Shown: positions 25,197-34,994, counted from the stretch's first letter. The stretch is 64,000 nt of DNA from Propionibacterium acidifaciens DSM 21887 (GCF_000426605.1 NZ_AUFR01000007.1:62001-126000), one strand, 5' to 3'. Program-made: numbers and translations. The notes: generated by a model not told the origin, from the sequence alone.

Positions 25197-27002
25197 TCAT
25201 GAACCCGACTTGTGCGGGCTGGGACTCTGGGCGGTCGAGCCCGACGAGGGCGAGCTCGCCGCGCCCCCCGCCGTGGGGCTCGCCGAGGCGCTGGGGGCCG
25301 CGGCGACCTTGATCGTCACCTGGTCGGTGCGCGAGTACAGCTGGTTGGCGGCCACCGACTGCTCGAAGACCGTGCCGGCCCGGTACTGGGAGCTCTCCAC
25401 CTCCATGACCTGGACGTTCGTGAAACCGGCGCCGGCCAGCGCCCGGACGGCCTCGTCCTCGCTCATCCCCGAATCCGAGACGTCGGGCATCCGGGAGCGG
25501 CCGGTGGCGCGGTAGAGCGTCACCGTCGAGTCCGGGTCGGCCGAGGTGTTCGCGCTCGGGCTCGTCGCGATGATCTTGTCGGCGACGTCCGTGGTCTTCT
25601 CCCGGTCCTCGGTGGCGTCCTTCGTCACGACGTTCGTGAAGCCCGCCGCGCGCAGGGCGTCGCGGGCGTCATCCTCGTCCATGCCCGTCACGTCGGGGAT
25701 CGTGCCGGCCGCGGGGCCGTCGTTGATGACGATGACGACGGAGGAGTTGACCGGCACGGTCGTGCCGTCGGCCGGGTCGGTGCTGATGACCTGTCCCTTC
25801 GTGGCGGAGTCGCCGTTGGTGTGCTGCACCTGCGGGTCGAGGTTGTAGTTCTTGAGCGTCGAGACGGCCTGCTCCTGGGTGAACCCGATGACGGCCGGGA
25901 CGGTCGTCTGCTGGGCCTCCCGGCGGAGCTCGCGCAGGCGGATGCCGCCGTAGACGAGGCCCACCGCGATGAGCGCGAGGATGATCACGAGGATGACGGT
26001 CGGCGTCGTGACGCGGCGCTTCTTCTTCGTGGCGACGCTGCCGGTGTCCTGCTCCTCCTCGGCCGGCAGGGCGCGCGCCGGGCGGGTCGGTGCGGCGGGC
26101 AGCGCCACCTGGGTGGTGTCGGCGGCGATGGCCGGCATCTGCGCGGTCGCCTGCTGGCCCTCGAGGACGCGCGAGATGTCCTCGCGCATCTGCCGGGCCG
26201 TCTGGTAGCGATCGTTCGGGTTCTTGGCCAGGGCCGTCATCGTGATGGCGTCCATGGCCCCGGTGACCTTGGGCGCCAGCGTGCTGGGCAGCGCCGCGGT
26301 CTCGCGGACGTGCTGGTAGGCGACCGCCACGGGGGAGTCGCCGGTGAACGGGGGACGGCCGGTGAGCAGCTCGTAGAGGAGGCAGCCGGCCGAGTAGATG
26401 TCGGAGCGCGAGTCGACGGTCTCGCCGCGGGCCTGCTCGGGGGAGAGGTACTGGGCGGTGCCGATCACGGCGGCCGTCTGCGTCATCGTCGCCGACGTGT
26501 CGGTCACCGCGCGGGCGATGCCGAAGTCCATCACCTTCACCTGGCCGGTGGGAGTGATCATCACGTTGGCGGGCTTGATGTCGCGGTGGATGATGCCGTG
26601 CTTGTGCGAGTAGTCGAGGGCGTCGAGCACGCCCCGCGTGTAGCCGAGGGCCTCGGCGGGCTCGATGGTGCGCCCGTCGCGCAGCATGTCGCGCAGGGTG
26701 CGCCCGCCCACGAGCTCCATGACGATGTACGGCACGACGACGCCGGTCGCCTCGTCCACCTGGCCGCCGGTGTCGTAGACGGAGACGATGTTCGGGTGGT
26801 TGAGCCCGGCCGCGGACTGGGCCTCGCGGCCGAAGCGAGCCTGGAAGGTCGGGTCGGTCGCCAGGTCGATGCGCAGCCGTTTGACGGCGATGTCGCGGCC
26901 GAGCCGCACGTCGCGGGCGCGCCAGACCTCGGCCATGCCCCCGCGGCCGATGATCTCCTGGAGCTCGTAACGGCCGCCGAGCACGGTGTTCGCAGCGGTC
27001 AT
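25197..27002 (-). CDS. pknB: Ser/Thr protein kinase PknB with PASTA repeats
   Basis: Master kinase of growth and division, 601 residues. Kinase domain 11-280: IGRGGMAEVW, K41, HRDIKPANVM (D141), DFGIAR (159-164), and an activation loop with several threonines (TDTSATMTQT). A transmembrane helix lies at 334-354 after a KKKRR stop. Three PASTA domains follow (about 367-433, 434-503, 504-572), starting VPAVIGFTQEQAV, IPDVTGMDEDDA and MPDVSDSGMSEDEA, which bind muropeptides or lipid II. Mycobacterial PknB has four. GGAGGAGAT precedes the ATG. It lies 82 bp after pbpA in the cluster. Confidence 0.93.
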   Translation of the reverse strand: MTAANTVLGGRYELQEIIGRGGMAEVWRARDVRLGRDIAVKRLRIDLATDPTFQARFGREAQSAAGLNHPNIVSVYDTGGQVDEATGVVVPYIVMELVGGRTLRDMLRDGRTIEPAEALGYTRGVLDALDYSHKHGIIHRDIKPANVMITPTGQVKVMDFGIARAVTDTSATMTQTAAVIGTAQYLSPEQARGETVDSRSDIYSAGCLLYELLTGRPPFTGDSPVAVAYQHVRETAALPSTLAPKVTGAMDAITMTALAKNPNDRYQTARQMREDISRVLEGQQATAQMPAIAADTTQVALPAAPTRPARALPAEEEQDTGSVATKKKRRVTTPTVILVIILALIAVGLVYGGIRLRELRREAQQTTVPAVIGFTQEQAVSTLKNYNLDPQVQHTNGDSATKGQVISTDPADGTTVPVNSSVVIVINDGPAAGTIPDVTGMDEDDARDALRAAGFTNVVTKDATEDREKTTDVADKIIATSPSANTSADPDSTVTLYRATGRSRMPDVSDSGMSEDEAVRALAGAGFTNVQVMEVESSQYRAGTVFEQSVAANQLYSRTDQVTIKVAAAPSASASPTAGGAASSPSSGSTAQSPSPHKSGS

Positions 27003-27084
27003 CGCTGATCTCCTCCCCTCATCGCCTCGTCGCGTCGTGGGTCTCGGGGCCGGCCCCGGCGGCTCGTCCCCCCGGTCGGGGCCG

Positions 27085-28509
27085 TCATGATGCGAGCGCC
27101 TCGAAGACGGTGCGCGCCGCGACGGTGGCATTGCCGGTGGCGGTGCCGGACTGGTTGGGGTCGGCCAGGAAGACGGCGAGCGCCACATGCGTCTCCTGGT
27201 CGAAGCCGGCGAACCAGGAGTAGGCGCTGGCGCCGGGCATGTTCTCGGCGGTCCCGGTCTTGCCGCCGATCGTCTGCCCGCCGATCTGCGTCGAGGTGGC
27301 GGTGCCGGACTGGACGACGTGGATCATCATCTGTTGCATCGAGGACGCCGTCTGCTCACTCACGGCCCGGCGGACCGTCGTCGGGCCCGTCTCGGAGATG
27401 ACGTTGAGGTTCGCGTCGCGCACCTGGGAGACGGCGTACGGCTGCATGACCTGGCCGCCGTTGGCGAGGGTGGCGGCCACCGAGGCCATCTGCAGCGGGG
27501 TGGCCGACACGTCGTACTGGCCGATGGAGCTCATGGCCAGCTGGGCGTTGTCCAGGTCCGACGGGAAGACGCTCGTCGCCGAGTTCACGTCGCCGCCGAA
27601 GGACGCGTTGAAGCCGAACTTCTCGGCCTGCGCGCGGACCTTGTCCTGGCCGAGGGACATGCCCAGGTTCGCGAAGGCCGTGTTGCAGGAGACCTGCAGG
27701 GCGTGGTCGATCGTCGTCGTGTCGCCGCCGCAGTTCGTGGAGTTCGGCAGTGTCGTCGTCGAGTTGTCCAGCGGCAGCGTGGTCGGCGACTCGACGGTGC
27801 TGTCGGCGCCCATGCCGTCCTCGAGGGCGGCCGAGGCGACGACGAGCTTGAAGGTCGAGCCGGGCGGGTAGATCTCCTGGGTGGCGCGGTCCTCCAGCGG
27901 GCGGCCCTCGTCGGAGTTCAGCCGGTCCCACGCGGCCTGCGTGCTCTCCAGGTCGGTGCTCGACAGCTCGTTCGGGTCGTAGCCGGGCGTCGAGGCCCAG
28001 GTCAGGATCGCTCCGGTCGTGTAGTCCATCGCGATGACGGCGCCGGTGCGCCCGCCGAGCGCGTTCGAAGCGGCCTGCTGGGCGTTCGGGTCGAGCGTCG
28101 TCTGGATGGTGGCTCCCTGCGCCGGGGTGCCGCTCAGCTCGCCGAGGATGCGTCGGAACAGCTGCGAGTCACCGGTGCCCGACAGCTCGTCGTTGTAGGT
28201 CTGCTCCAGCCCGGTGCGCCCGTAGATGTACGAGTAGTGGCCGGTGACCGGGGCGTAGAGCGGCCCGTCGGAGTAGTTGCGCTGGACGCTGAAGCGTCCG
28301 CCCTCGACCGGCACCGTCTCGGCGACGGCCGTCGTGCCGACGAGGATCGAGCCGCGCGGGGCGTCGAACTGGGCGTCGACGACGCGCCGGTTACCCGGGT
28401 CGGACAGCAGACCGGCGGACCGCCAGGCGTAGTTGACAGTGACATTCACCAGGAGGGCGAGGACCATGAGGGCGGCGAAGACCGAGACCCTGCGCAGTGC
28501 CTTGTTCAT
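27085..28509 (-). CDS. pbpA: Class B penicillin-binding protein PbpA
   Basis: Peptidoglycan transpeptidase of 474 residues, the cognate partner of the adjacent RodA. One N-terminal membrane helix (about 10-28) is followed by a short N-terminal domain and a transpeptidase domain. The active site is S218 in STFK (218-221), SCN at 274-276 and KTGT at 417-420. Length matches mycobacterial PbpA (about 490). Start ATG overlaps the rodA stop (ATGA). Confidence 0.93.
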   Translation of the reverse strand: MNKALRRVSVFAALMVLALLVNVTVNYAWRSAGLLSDPGNRRVVDAQFDAPRGSILVGTTAVAETVPVEGGRFSVQRNYSDGPLYAPVTGHYSYIYGRTGLEQTYNDELSGTGDSQLFRRILGELSGTPAQGATIQTTLDPNAQQAASNALGGRTGAVIAMDYTTGAILTWASTPGYDPNELSSTDLESTQAAWDRLNSDEGRPLEDRATQEIYPPGSTFKLVVASAALEDGMGADSTVESPTTLPLDNSTTTLPNSTNCGGDTTTIDHALQVSCNTAFANLGMSLGQDKVRAQAEKFGFNASFGGDVNSATSVFPSDLDNAQLAMSSIGQYDVSATPLQMASVAATLANGGQVMQPYAVSQVRDANLNVISETGPTTVRRAVSEQTASSMQQMMIHVVQSGTATSTQIGGQTIGGKTGTAENMPGASAYSWFAGFDQETHVALAVFLADPNQSGTATGNATVAARTVFEALAS

Positions 28510-29903
28510 GATCCCACCTTCCTGATGAAGGCCGTCGGGGCCTCGGCCAGGTCGGCCTCGGAGGTCTCGTCGGGGACCCCCGCCGGGGCGCGCCCGGCGT
28601 GCGAGACCTGCATGAGGGCGGCGATGATCACCCAGTTGGCGATGAGCGAGGAGCCGCCCTGCGAGAGGAAGGGCGTCGTGAGGCCGGTCAGCGGCAGCAG
28701 CCGGGTGACGCCGCCGATGATGGCGAAGACCTGCAGCGCGAAGGTGAACGACAGGCCGCCGGCGAGCAGCTTGCCGAAGACGTCGCGCGCGGTGAGGGCG
28801 GCGCGCAGGCCGCGGGCGATGATGAGGCCGTAGACGACGATGATGGCCATGAGCCCGATCAGGCCGAGCTCCTCGCCGAGGGAGCTGGCGATGAAGTCGG
28901 ACTGGGCCAGCGGCACGAGCGACGGGCGTCCCTGGCCCCAGCCCCGCCCGAACAGGCCGCCCCAGGCCATGCCGTACTGGGCCGAGATGATCTGGCCGTT
29001 CTGCCCCGGATCGGAGAACGGGTCCAGCCAGGACGAGAAGCGCACCTGGACGTGGTACAGGAATCTGTAGGCGAGGACGCCCGCGCCCCCGAAGAGCACG
29101 ACGCCGATGACGACCCAGCGGGCCTGGCTGGTGGCCACGTAGAGCATCATGACGAACAGGCCGAAGAACAGCAGCGCCGTGCCCAGATCGTTCTCGAAGA
29201 CGATGACCGCCACGGCGGCCAGCCACATCACCATGATGGGCAGCAGGTCACGGCCGCGGGGCATGCGGAAGCGGCCCCAGCTGCGCCCGGCGAGCTGGAG
29301 CACGTCGCGGTGCTCCGCCAGGTAGGACGCGAAGGCGAGCGTGAGGATGATCTTGGCGATCTCGGCCGGCTGGAAGCTGAAGCCCGCCAGCGAGATCCAG
29401 ATGCGCGAGCCGTTGGCCTCGTTGGCCGACGAGGCCAGGCCGGGCGTCAGCGGCATGAGCAGGAGGAGCAGGCCGGCCAGGAAGAGCACGTAGGGGTAGC
29501 GCTGCAGGTCGCGGTAGTCGCGCACGGCCCAGAGCACCGCGACGAACAGGCCGATGCCGATGGCGGTCCACAGCAGCTGGCCGTTGACGAGGGTCGAGAC
29601 CGGCTCGTCCTGGTCGAGGCGGTAGATCATCGCCAGGCCGAGGCCGTTGAGCGCCAGTACGCACGGCAGGATCACCGGATCGGCCCACGGGGCGCGCAGT
29701 CGCACCGCCAGGTGGGCGACGAGGCACAGGGCCAGCCAGCCGCCGATCACCCACGGCAGGTTCGCCGGAAGGGCGCCGCTCAGGTTGATGGTCGTCATCA
29801 TGAAACCGCCGAGCCCCAGGAGCGCGGCGACGACGACGAGCGCCAGCTCGACGTTGCGGCGCTTGCGGTAGACGATCGTGGGCCCCGTGCCGGTGCTGCT
29901 CAT
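28506..29903 (-). CDS. rodA: SEDS peptidoglycan glycosyltransferase RodA
   Basis: Polytopic FtsW/RodA/SpoVE-family polymerase of 465 residues with about 12 membrane segments. Family landmarks: NGSRIWISLAGFSFQPAEIAKI (the RodA/FtsW signature region), ENDLGTALLFF, SDFIASSLGEELGLIG, and TGLTTPFLSQGGSSL. It polymerises lipid II with PbpA. It overlaps both neighbours: its ATG lies within the end of pstP and its stop within the pbpA start. Confidence 0.93.
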   Translation of the reverse strand: MSSTGTGPTIVYRKRRNVELALVVVAALLGLGGFMMTTINLSGALPANLPWVIGGWLALCLVAHLAVRLRAPWADPVILPCVLALNGLGLAMIYRLDQDEPVSTLVNGQLLWTAIGIGLFVAVLWAVRDYRDLQRYPYVLFLAGLLLLLMPLTPGLASSANEANGSRIWISLAGFSFQPAEIAKIILTLAFASYLAEHRDVLQLAGRSWGRFRMPRGRDLLPIMVMWLAAVAVIVFENDLGTALLFFGLFVMMLYVATSQARWVVIGVVLFGGAGVLAYRFLYHVQVRFSSWLDPFSDPGQNGQIISAQYGMAWGGLFGRGWGQGRPSLVPLAQSDFIASSLGEELGLIGLMAIIVVYGLIIARGLRAALTARDVFGKLLAGGLSFTFALQVFAIIGGVTRLLPLTGLTTPFLSQGGSSLIANWVIIAALMQVSHAGRAPAGVPDETSEADLAEAPTAFIRKVGS

Positions 29904-31447
29904 CCGCAGTCCTCCGGGCTGACCGATCCGCTGATCGGGATGGACGGTGGCTCGGAGGGGCCGGACGAGCCGCTCGCCGACGCCGAGGGGGAGGCGCCGC
30001 CGCTCGGCGTCGCGCCGCCCTGGCCCTCGTCGGGCGCGGGCGAGCTCTCGGCGCGCTGGGCGATGCAGACCCGGGCGAGCTCGTCGAGGTAGTCGGCCTG
30101 GCTGCGGGCCTGGTCGAGGGAGTCGGCCTTGATGTCGGAGCCGTTGACCTTCTGGCGGTAGTAGCTGGGCAGGTCGGCCACCCTGGTGTCGCGCCGCTCG
30201 ACGAGTCCGCCGAGCCCGTGGCCGGCGATCGTGTCGGGAATGCCCTTGTAGATGGCGACCTGCTCGCCCGCCGGGGCGATGTAGTACTGGCCCATCGCAT
30301 AGCGCCAAGCCCCGAACAGCCCTCCGGCGAGGACGACCAGGGCGATGAGGACCGAGATGATGACCGACCAGTGGCGTCGTCGTCGCCCGATCATCGGCGT
30401 GTAGCGCACGTCCTCGCGGGCGTCGGGGTCGATGAGCCGGGGCCCGTCCGCGTCCTGGTCGTCCCCGCCGGGCCGGACGGCCCTCGTGCCGGATGCGCTG
30501 AGGACGGCGGTGGTCTCGTTCGCGCCGGACGGCGGCTTGATGCGGGGCACCTCGACGGTGGAGGCGGCGCCGATCATCGTGCCCGGCCGCGCGTCGAGCT
30601 CCTCGGAGGCGGGGACGACGTCGGTGACGATGATCGTGATGTTGTCGTAGCCGCCCGCCTCGTGGGCGGCCTGGGTGAGCGCCTCGACGGCGGCCGCCGG
30701 GGTGCGCTCGCGCAGCAGTCGGCGGATCTGGCGGTCCTCGACGAGGCCGCACAGGCCGTCGGAGCAGAAGAGCAGCCGGTCGCCCGCCTGCACGTCGACG
30801 AGGCGCAGGTCCGGCTCGTGGGCGGGCTGGCCGTTGAGCACCTTGAGCAGCAGCGAGCGGTGCGGGTGCACCGCCGCCTCCTCGGGGGTGATCTTGCCCT
30901 CGTCGATGAGCGACTGCACCCACGAGTGGTCGTGGGTCAGCCGGGTGAGGGAGCCGTTGCGCAGCAGATAGCCGCGCGAGTCGCCGATGTGGGCCAGGCC
31001 GAGCTGGGTGCCGCTGAACATGGCGCCGCAGACCGTCGTGCCCATGCCCTCGAGTTCCGGATCGGCGTTGATGAGATCGGCGAGCCGGTCGTTGGCCCGC
31101 GTGAGGATCCCGGCCATCGCCTCGAGCATCTGCTCGCCCTCGTGGCGGGTGTCGCCGCGGGCCAGTTCCTGGATGGTCGCCGCGCTGGCGAGGTCGCCGG
31201 CCGCCGCGCCGCCCATGCCGTCGGCCACGACGATCATCGTCGGCGAGGTGTAGGCGGAGTCCTGGTTGTTCTTGCGCACCAGGCCGATCTCCGAGTGGGC
31301 GCTGGTGTCGAGGCTGAGACGCTCCCGCCCGGCGGTCTCCGGCGTCCCCTCGGCGGGCGGGCGGGCATCCCCTCCGGGCGCGGGCACCGCCCGGTGGGTC
31401 CTCGTCGCGTCCTCGTCGGGCGTCCTGGTGGTCTGGGAATCGGTCAC
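29900..31447 (-). CDS. pstP: PP2C-type Ser/Thr phosphatase PstP
   Basis: The phosphatase opposing PknA/PknB, 515 residues. The catalytic PPM domain at about 45-290 shows the metal-binding motifs VRKNNQDS, VVADGMGG, LAHIGDSRGYLL, LLFCSDGL and GGYDNITIIV. A juxtamembrane linker, one helix (WSVIISVLIALVVLAGGLFG, about 362-382) and an extracytoplasmic tail rich in Ser/Pro follow. Layout and length match mycobacterial PstP (514). It lies between fhaB and rodA. Confidence 0.93.
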   Translation of the reverse strand: MTDSQTTRTPDEDATRTHRAVPAPGGDARPPAEGTPETAGRERLSLDTSAHSEIGLVRKNNQDSAYTSPTMIVVADGMGGAAAGDLASAATIQELARGDTRHEGEQMLEAMAGILTRANDRLADLINADPELEGMGTTVCGAMFSGTQLGLAHIGDSRGYLLRNGSLTRLTHDHSWVQSLIDEGKITPEEAAVHPHRSLLLKVLNGQPAHEPDLRLVDVQAGDRLLFCSDGLCGLVEDRQIRRLLRERTPAAAVEALTQAAHEAGGYDNITIIVTDVVPASEELDARPGTMIGAASTVEVPRIKPPSGANETTAVLSASGTRAVRPGGDDQDADGPRLIDPDAREDVRYTPMIGRRRRHWSVIISVLIALVVLAGGLFGAWRYAMGQYYIAPAGEQVAIYKGIPDTIAGHGLGGLVERRDTRVADLPSYYRQKVNGSDIKADSLDQARSQADYLDELARVCIAQRAESSPAPDEGQGGATPSGGASPSASASGSSGPSEPPSIPISGSVSPEDCG

Positions 31448-31450
31448 GGA

Positions 31451-31924
31451 TCAGCGCTCCAGTTTCAGTTGGGAGCGTCCGATGCGTATCACGTCGTTCG
31501 GCCCCACGAGGGTGGGCTCGGCGATCTTCGCGCCATTGACGTAGGTGCCGTTGGTGGACTGCAGGTCGGTGATGACCCACCGGCCGGCGGAGTCCTGCCA
31601 CAGCTGGGCGTGATGGCCGCTGGCGTAGTCGTCGTCGATGTCGAGGACGCAGTCGACCGAGCGTCCGATGCTGATCTCGCCGTCGAGCGGCACCTCGGTC
31701 CCGGTGCGTCGGCCGGCGATGACGGCGAGCCGGCTCGGCCCCTTGCGGCGCCTGCGACGTGCCGCGGGTCTGGCCCCGGTCGGGCCGGGGACGTCGGACA
31801 GCTCCGCAGCGGTCGCCGTGCGGCCGAACAGGTCCGTCCTGATGGTGTTCGTCACGAACAGGATGAACAGCCACATCAGGGCCAGGAAGACCACCTTCAG
31901 GGTGGCGGCGAGGATGGTGCTCAC
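31451..31924 (-). CDS. fhaB: FHA-domain protein FhaB (FipA)
   Basis: A 157-residue membrane-anchored FHA protein. A helix at about 8-27 (LKVVFLALMWLFILFVTNTI) is followed by a basic linker (ARRRRRKGPSR) and an FHA domain at 80-155: EISIGRSVDCVLDIDD, GHHAQLW, STNGTYVNG. FHA domains bind phosphothreonine on kinases such as PknA/B; in Mycobacterium FipA links FtsZ and FtsQ. GTG start at 31924, one base from the fhaA stop. Confidence 0.9.
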   Translation of the reverse strand: MSTILAATLKVVFLALMWLFILFVTNTIRTDLFGRTATAAELSDVPGPTGARPAARRRRRKGPSRLAVIAGRRTGTEVPLDGEISIGRSVDCVLDIDDDYASGHHAQLWQDSAGRWVITDLQSTNGTYVNGAKIAEPTLVGPNDVIRIGRSQLKLER

Positions 31925-31925
31925 G

Positions 31926-32642
31926 TCACGAACCTGCGGGGGAGTGCACGAGCATGCGCGTCGAACCGATCTCTATGCGCGAGCCGTCGTCGAGGCGGCA
32001 GTGCTGGATGCGCTGCCCGTTGACGACGATGCCGTTGGTGGAACCCAGGTCCTCAATGGCGATGTCGAGCTCGCCGTACTCGTTCTCGCCGATCCGCACC
32101 CGCGCGTGGATGCGCGAGACCCCCGGGTCGTTGATGCGCAGATCGGCCTCGGTGCCGCGTCCGATGGTGAAGCCGGGCGGCATGAGGGGGTGCCGCACGC
32201 CGTTGACCTCGAGGACGAGGGGCGCGCGGCGGATCATCGTCGAGGAGGCGGCGCCGTTCGTCTCGGCGACGGTGGCGACGGCGGCGCTGGTGATCTCGAA
32301 GTGGCCGGTGCTGAGCGACTCGTCGAGCAGGTACTCGATGTTCACCGGACCGTCGAAGACGTAGTGGCGCTCGGCCGCGTGGGAGCGCAGATCGGGGACG
32401 ATCTCGGCGTTCAGCGTGCGCGAGTAGGGGGCCAGCCGGTCGTAGTCGTGCTGGGACAGGTGCACCTGGAAGTCGTTGGGGACCAGGCGCTTGTCGCGCG
32501 TCAGAAGCCGCGCCTCGGCGTCGAGCTCGCGCTGCAGCCTGGAGGCGATCTCGACGGGCTGCACGTCGCCCTTGAACGCGCGGGCGAAGACGCCGTTGAC
32601 GGCGCCCTCGAGCTTCTTCTCGACCTTGTCGAACAGACCCAC
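31926..32642 (-). CDS. fhaA: FHA-domain protein FhaA (DUF3662)
   Basis: A 238-residue cytosolic protein. The N-terminal DUF3662 at about 1-115 (GLFDKVEKKLEGAVNGVFARAFKGDVQPVEIA) is the domain that in Mycobacterium binds the MviN pseudokinase. The C-terminal FHA domain at about 155-235 has FTIGRGTEADLRI, SRIHARV and STNGIVVNG. The long disordered middle found in mycobacterial FhaA is nearly absent. GTG 32642 is chosen because GGAGGAG lies just upstream. It is the first gene of the fhaA-fhaB-pstP-rodA-pbpA-pknB-kinase unit. Confidence 0.9.
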   Translation of the reverse strand: MGLFDKVEKKLEGAVNGVFARAFKGDVQPVEIASRLQRELDAEARLLTRDKRLVPNDFQVHLSQHDYDRLAPYSRTLNAEIVPDLRSHAAERHYVFDGPVNIEYLLDESLSTGHFEITSAAVATVAETNGAASSTMIRRAPLVLEVNGVRHPLMPPGFTIGRGTEADLRINDPGVSRIHARVRIGENEYGELDIAIEDLGSTNGIVVNGQRIQHCRLDDGSRIEIGSTRMLVHSPAGS

Positions 32643-32829
32643 GTGCTCCTCCAACCAAGACGCCGGTGCGGCTCACCCTCTGCGAATCCTAGTGCGGAGC
32701 CCTGTGCGCGGCCCAGTTCCGTCGTCCGGCCTGCAGCGCCGGTTGAGACTTGCCGGGGCCCGCCGGGACTCGCCCGGGTGGGTCAACCGTAGCCGAGGGG
32801 GGCGGGCCGTGCAGCGGGCACGACGAAGT

Positions 32830-32876
32830 GCGGATGGGTCGGGCGGGGCCGCCCCCTGCCCGACCCATCCGCACGC
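32830..32876. terminator. Long perfect hairpin between surface-protein gene and fhaA promoter region
   Basis: 17-bp perfect arms: GTGCGGATGGGTCGGGC (32830-32846) and its complement (32860-32876), with a 13-base loop. It lies about 70 bp after the stop of the secreted-protein gene on the minus strand and serves as its terminator. Confidence 0.75.
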
Positions 32877-32944
32877 GCAGCGGCGGCGGGCATCACCCCG
32901 GTGCCCACCGCCGCGGGTCCGTCACGGCGCGTGCGTCGCCGTGG

Positions 32945-34450
32945 TCATCCGGTCACCCTCGCGTGGTAGCCGTTCAGTCCGCTCACCTCGTTGCCGCTCG
33001 TCACGCCGTTGGCCGTCACCGTCGCGGTGTCGGCGTGCTCGCTGCCGGCCGTGACGCCCGACAGGTCGGCCGTGCAGGTGAACTCCCCGCCGACCTCGAA
33101 CGGCCCGGACCAGACGGTGCCCGTCGTGCCGTCGGGGAAGGCGCAGGTGAGGTTCGAGACGGTGGCGTCGCCGGTGTCCACCGAGTCGTCGATCCGCACG
33201 TTCTGCAGTTGCTCCTCGCCGGTGTTGCGGACGGTGAGGACGAGCCGGGCGGCGCCGTTCGCGCTGGTCAGGTCGGCGGCGTCGGCCGCGGTGTCCGCAT
33301 CGTGGCCGTCGGCGTCCTTCGCATCGATCGAGACGGCGTCGCTGATGAGCCTGCCGCCGCCGTTCGAGGCCCGGACCGACGCCCGGCGCGAGGGCAGCGC
33401 AGTGCCGTCCTGGTCGCCGGTGAGGGTGGCGGAGTAGCTGCCGTTGAGATCGTCGATGACGATCGGGAGGCGGACCCGGGTGGCGACCGGCGTGTAGGTG
33501 CCGTCGTCACCGGCGGGGGTGGTCACCGTGGCGGTGTAGCTGCGGACGGTGTCCGAGCAGGAGGTCTCGGTGACGTTCATGACCTCGCTCTCGTCGGTAC
33601 CGACGGTGCCGCTCGTGAGGTCGCTCGGGTTGCCGTTCTGATCCCTGGAGGTGTACCAGGACCAGTGCAGCGGAGTGCCGCAGTCGTGCCGCTGACCGGA
33701 GCCGGCCTCGAGGGTGTCGGTCATGGTGAAGGTCGAGGTCGTGGGGCTCGTCGCGCCGGCCTGCCCCACCGCGGGCTGCTGCGAGACGGCATGGATGCGC
33801 AGGGTGTCGGCGCCGGCCTGGTTCCCGGCATCGGAGTACAGCCACGTGTCGAGCGAGGTCGGCAGCGCGTCGCAGTTCTCGCACCGGGTGACGTTGACGG
33901 AGATCGGGGTGCGGACGCCGTTGACGTCCCAGTCCGTCTGGACGACCTGGCCGGGGGCCACGGTGTTGTCCAGACTCACCGCGAGATAGGCCCGCAGGGT
34001 GAGTTCGCCGGTCGCGGCCATGTCGACGCCGGTCTGGTTGAAGGTGACGCGGGCGGTCGTCACGTCGCCGACGGTGGTCACGTCCATCGTGGCGACCCGG
34101 GCGCTGCCGTCGATCGACTGGATCGGGTAGCTGCGGTCGCCGGTGACGTCGAAGGCCGGGGGCACCGTGATGTCGAGGTGGTCGCCGACGCAGGACGGCT
34201 CAACGGGTCCGATGAGGTTCGCGAGGTAGCTCTGGCCGCCGTGGTAGCTGGTCGCCGCCGCGCCCGAGCTCGTCGTGAGGGAGAGGTTGAGCGTGCTCGC
34301 GTCGAGGGCGCTCGCCGTGCACGAGGCCGTGTCCGATGCCGTGCCGGAGGCGTCCGGTTCCGCCTGGGCGGCTGCCACGGGGGCGGGCAGGGCGAGGGCG
34401 ATCGCCGCGAGGGCGATGCCCGCTCGTGCCAGGGTGTGCGGTGGTGTCAC
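32945..34450 (-). CDS. Secreted adhesin-like protein with beta-sandwich repeats, no anchor
   Basis: A 501-residue exported protein. The signal peptide is residues 1 to about 28 (ARAGIALAAIALALPAPVAAAQA). The mature part is Thr/Ser/Asp-rich beta-sandwich-like sequence resembling bacterial surface-adhesin domains. A C-terminal unit, LVLTVRNTGEEQLQNVRIDD to the end, resembles the DUF11-like repeats of such proteins. It ends LNGYHARVTG with no LPXTG, hydrophobic tail or basic end, so it is probably released or truncated. Start GTG 34450 has AGAGGAG nine bases upstream. It is transcribed alone. Ligand unknown. Confidence 0.7.
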   Translation of the reverse strand: MTPPHTLARAGIALAAIALALPAPVAAAQAEPDASGTASDTASCTASALDASTLNLSLTTSSGAAATSYHGGQSYLANLIGPVEPSCVGDHLDITVPPAFDVTGDRSYPIQSIDGSARVATMDVTTVGDVTTARVTFNQTGVDMAATGELTLRAYLAVSLDNTVAPGQVVQTDWDVNGVRTPISVNVTRCENCDALPTSLDTWLYSDAGNQAGADTLRIHAVSQQPAVGQAGATSPTTSTFTMTDTLEAGSGQRHDCGTPLHWSWYTSRDQNGNPSDLTSGTVGTDESEVMNVTETSCSDTVRSYTATVTTPAGDDGTYTPVATRVRLPIVIDDLNGSYSATLTGDQDGTALPSRRASVRASNGGGRLISDAVSIDAKDADGHDADTAADAADLTSANGAARLVLTVRNTGEEQLQNVRIDDSVDTGDATVSNLTCAFPDGTTGTVWSGPFEVGGEFTCTADLSGVTAGSEHADTATVTANGVTSGNEVSGLNGYHARVTG

Positions 34451-34994
34451 GTCGGAACTCCTCTGCCGTTGCTGTGCCGTTGGCGTGCGGACGCGCACGA
34501 ACCCTCCGGGTGGGCGTCCCTGGATGGGCCGCCCCGGGGCTGCTGTGCCCTGGTGGGCCACGTCCTCCGGGACGCGCCCCGATGGGCGGTACGAGGTGCG
34601 CCTGCCCGCCGGGTGGATGAGCTCAAATCTAACGGAGGATTCTGAGGAATCATACCTTTTTCACAGCTTGAGCTCAGCATTCTCCCCTTTCTGCGGGTCG
34701 GCCCGGAGATCCTCCCCGGTTTCCCGGGAGAAGAAGGTGCTCCACAAGCGCGAACAGGATGATCGGGGCCGTGGATGAGGTCCCTCGGGGAGAGGGCTCG
34801 ATGGGGCCACTGGCATCACTGGGGTGACGGCTTTCTCGGCTTCTTCGGTGCTGGGCCCGGTGCTCCCTCGGAGGGGCGCTGACGCGCCGCGAGCTGACGC
34901 CGATGACTCCGCGGGGCGGCGCCGGCGGACGGCCGCCTCGCGCTGCGACCGGCCCGTGACGCGACCGGCAGTGGCCCCGCGCCGAAGACGCGAT
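34451..34994. other. Gene-free interval upstream of the secreted protein
   Basis: No convincing gene. The stretch around 34620-34690 is unusually AT-rich for this window and probably holds the promoter of the secreted-protein gene on the minus strand; a TATGAT-like -10 lies near 34650. The remainder up to the hairpin at 34995 shows no recognisable structure. Confidence 0.5.
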
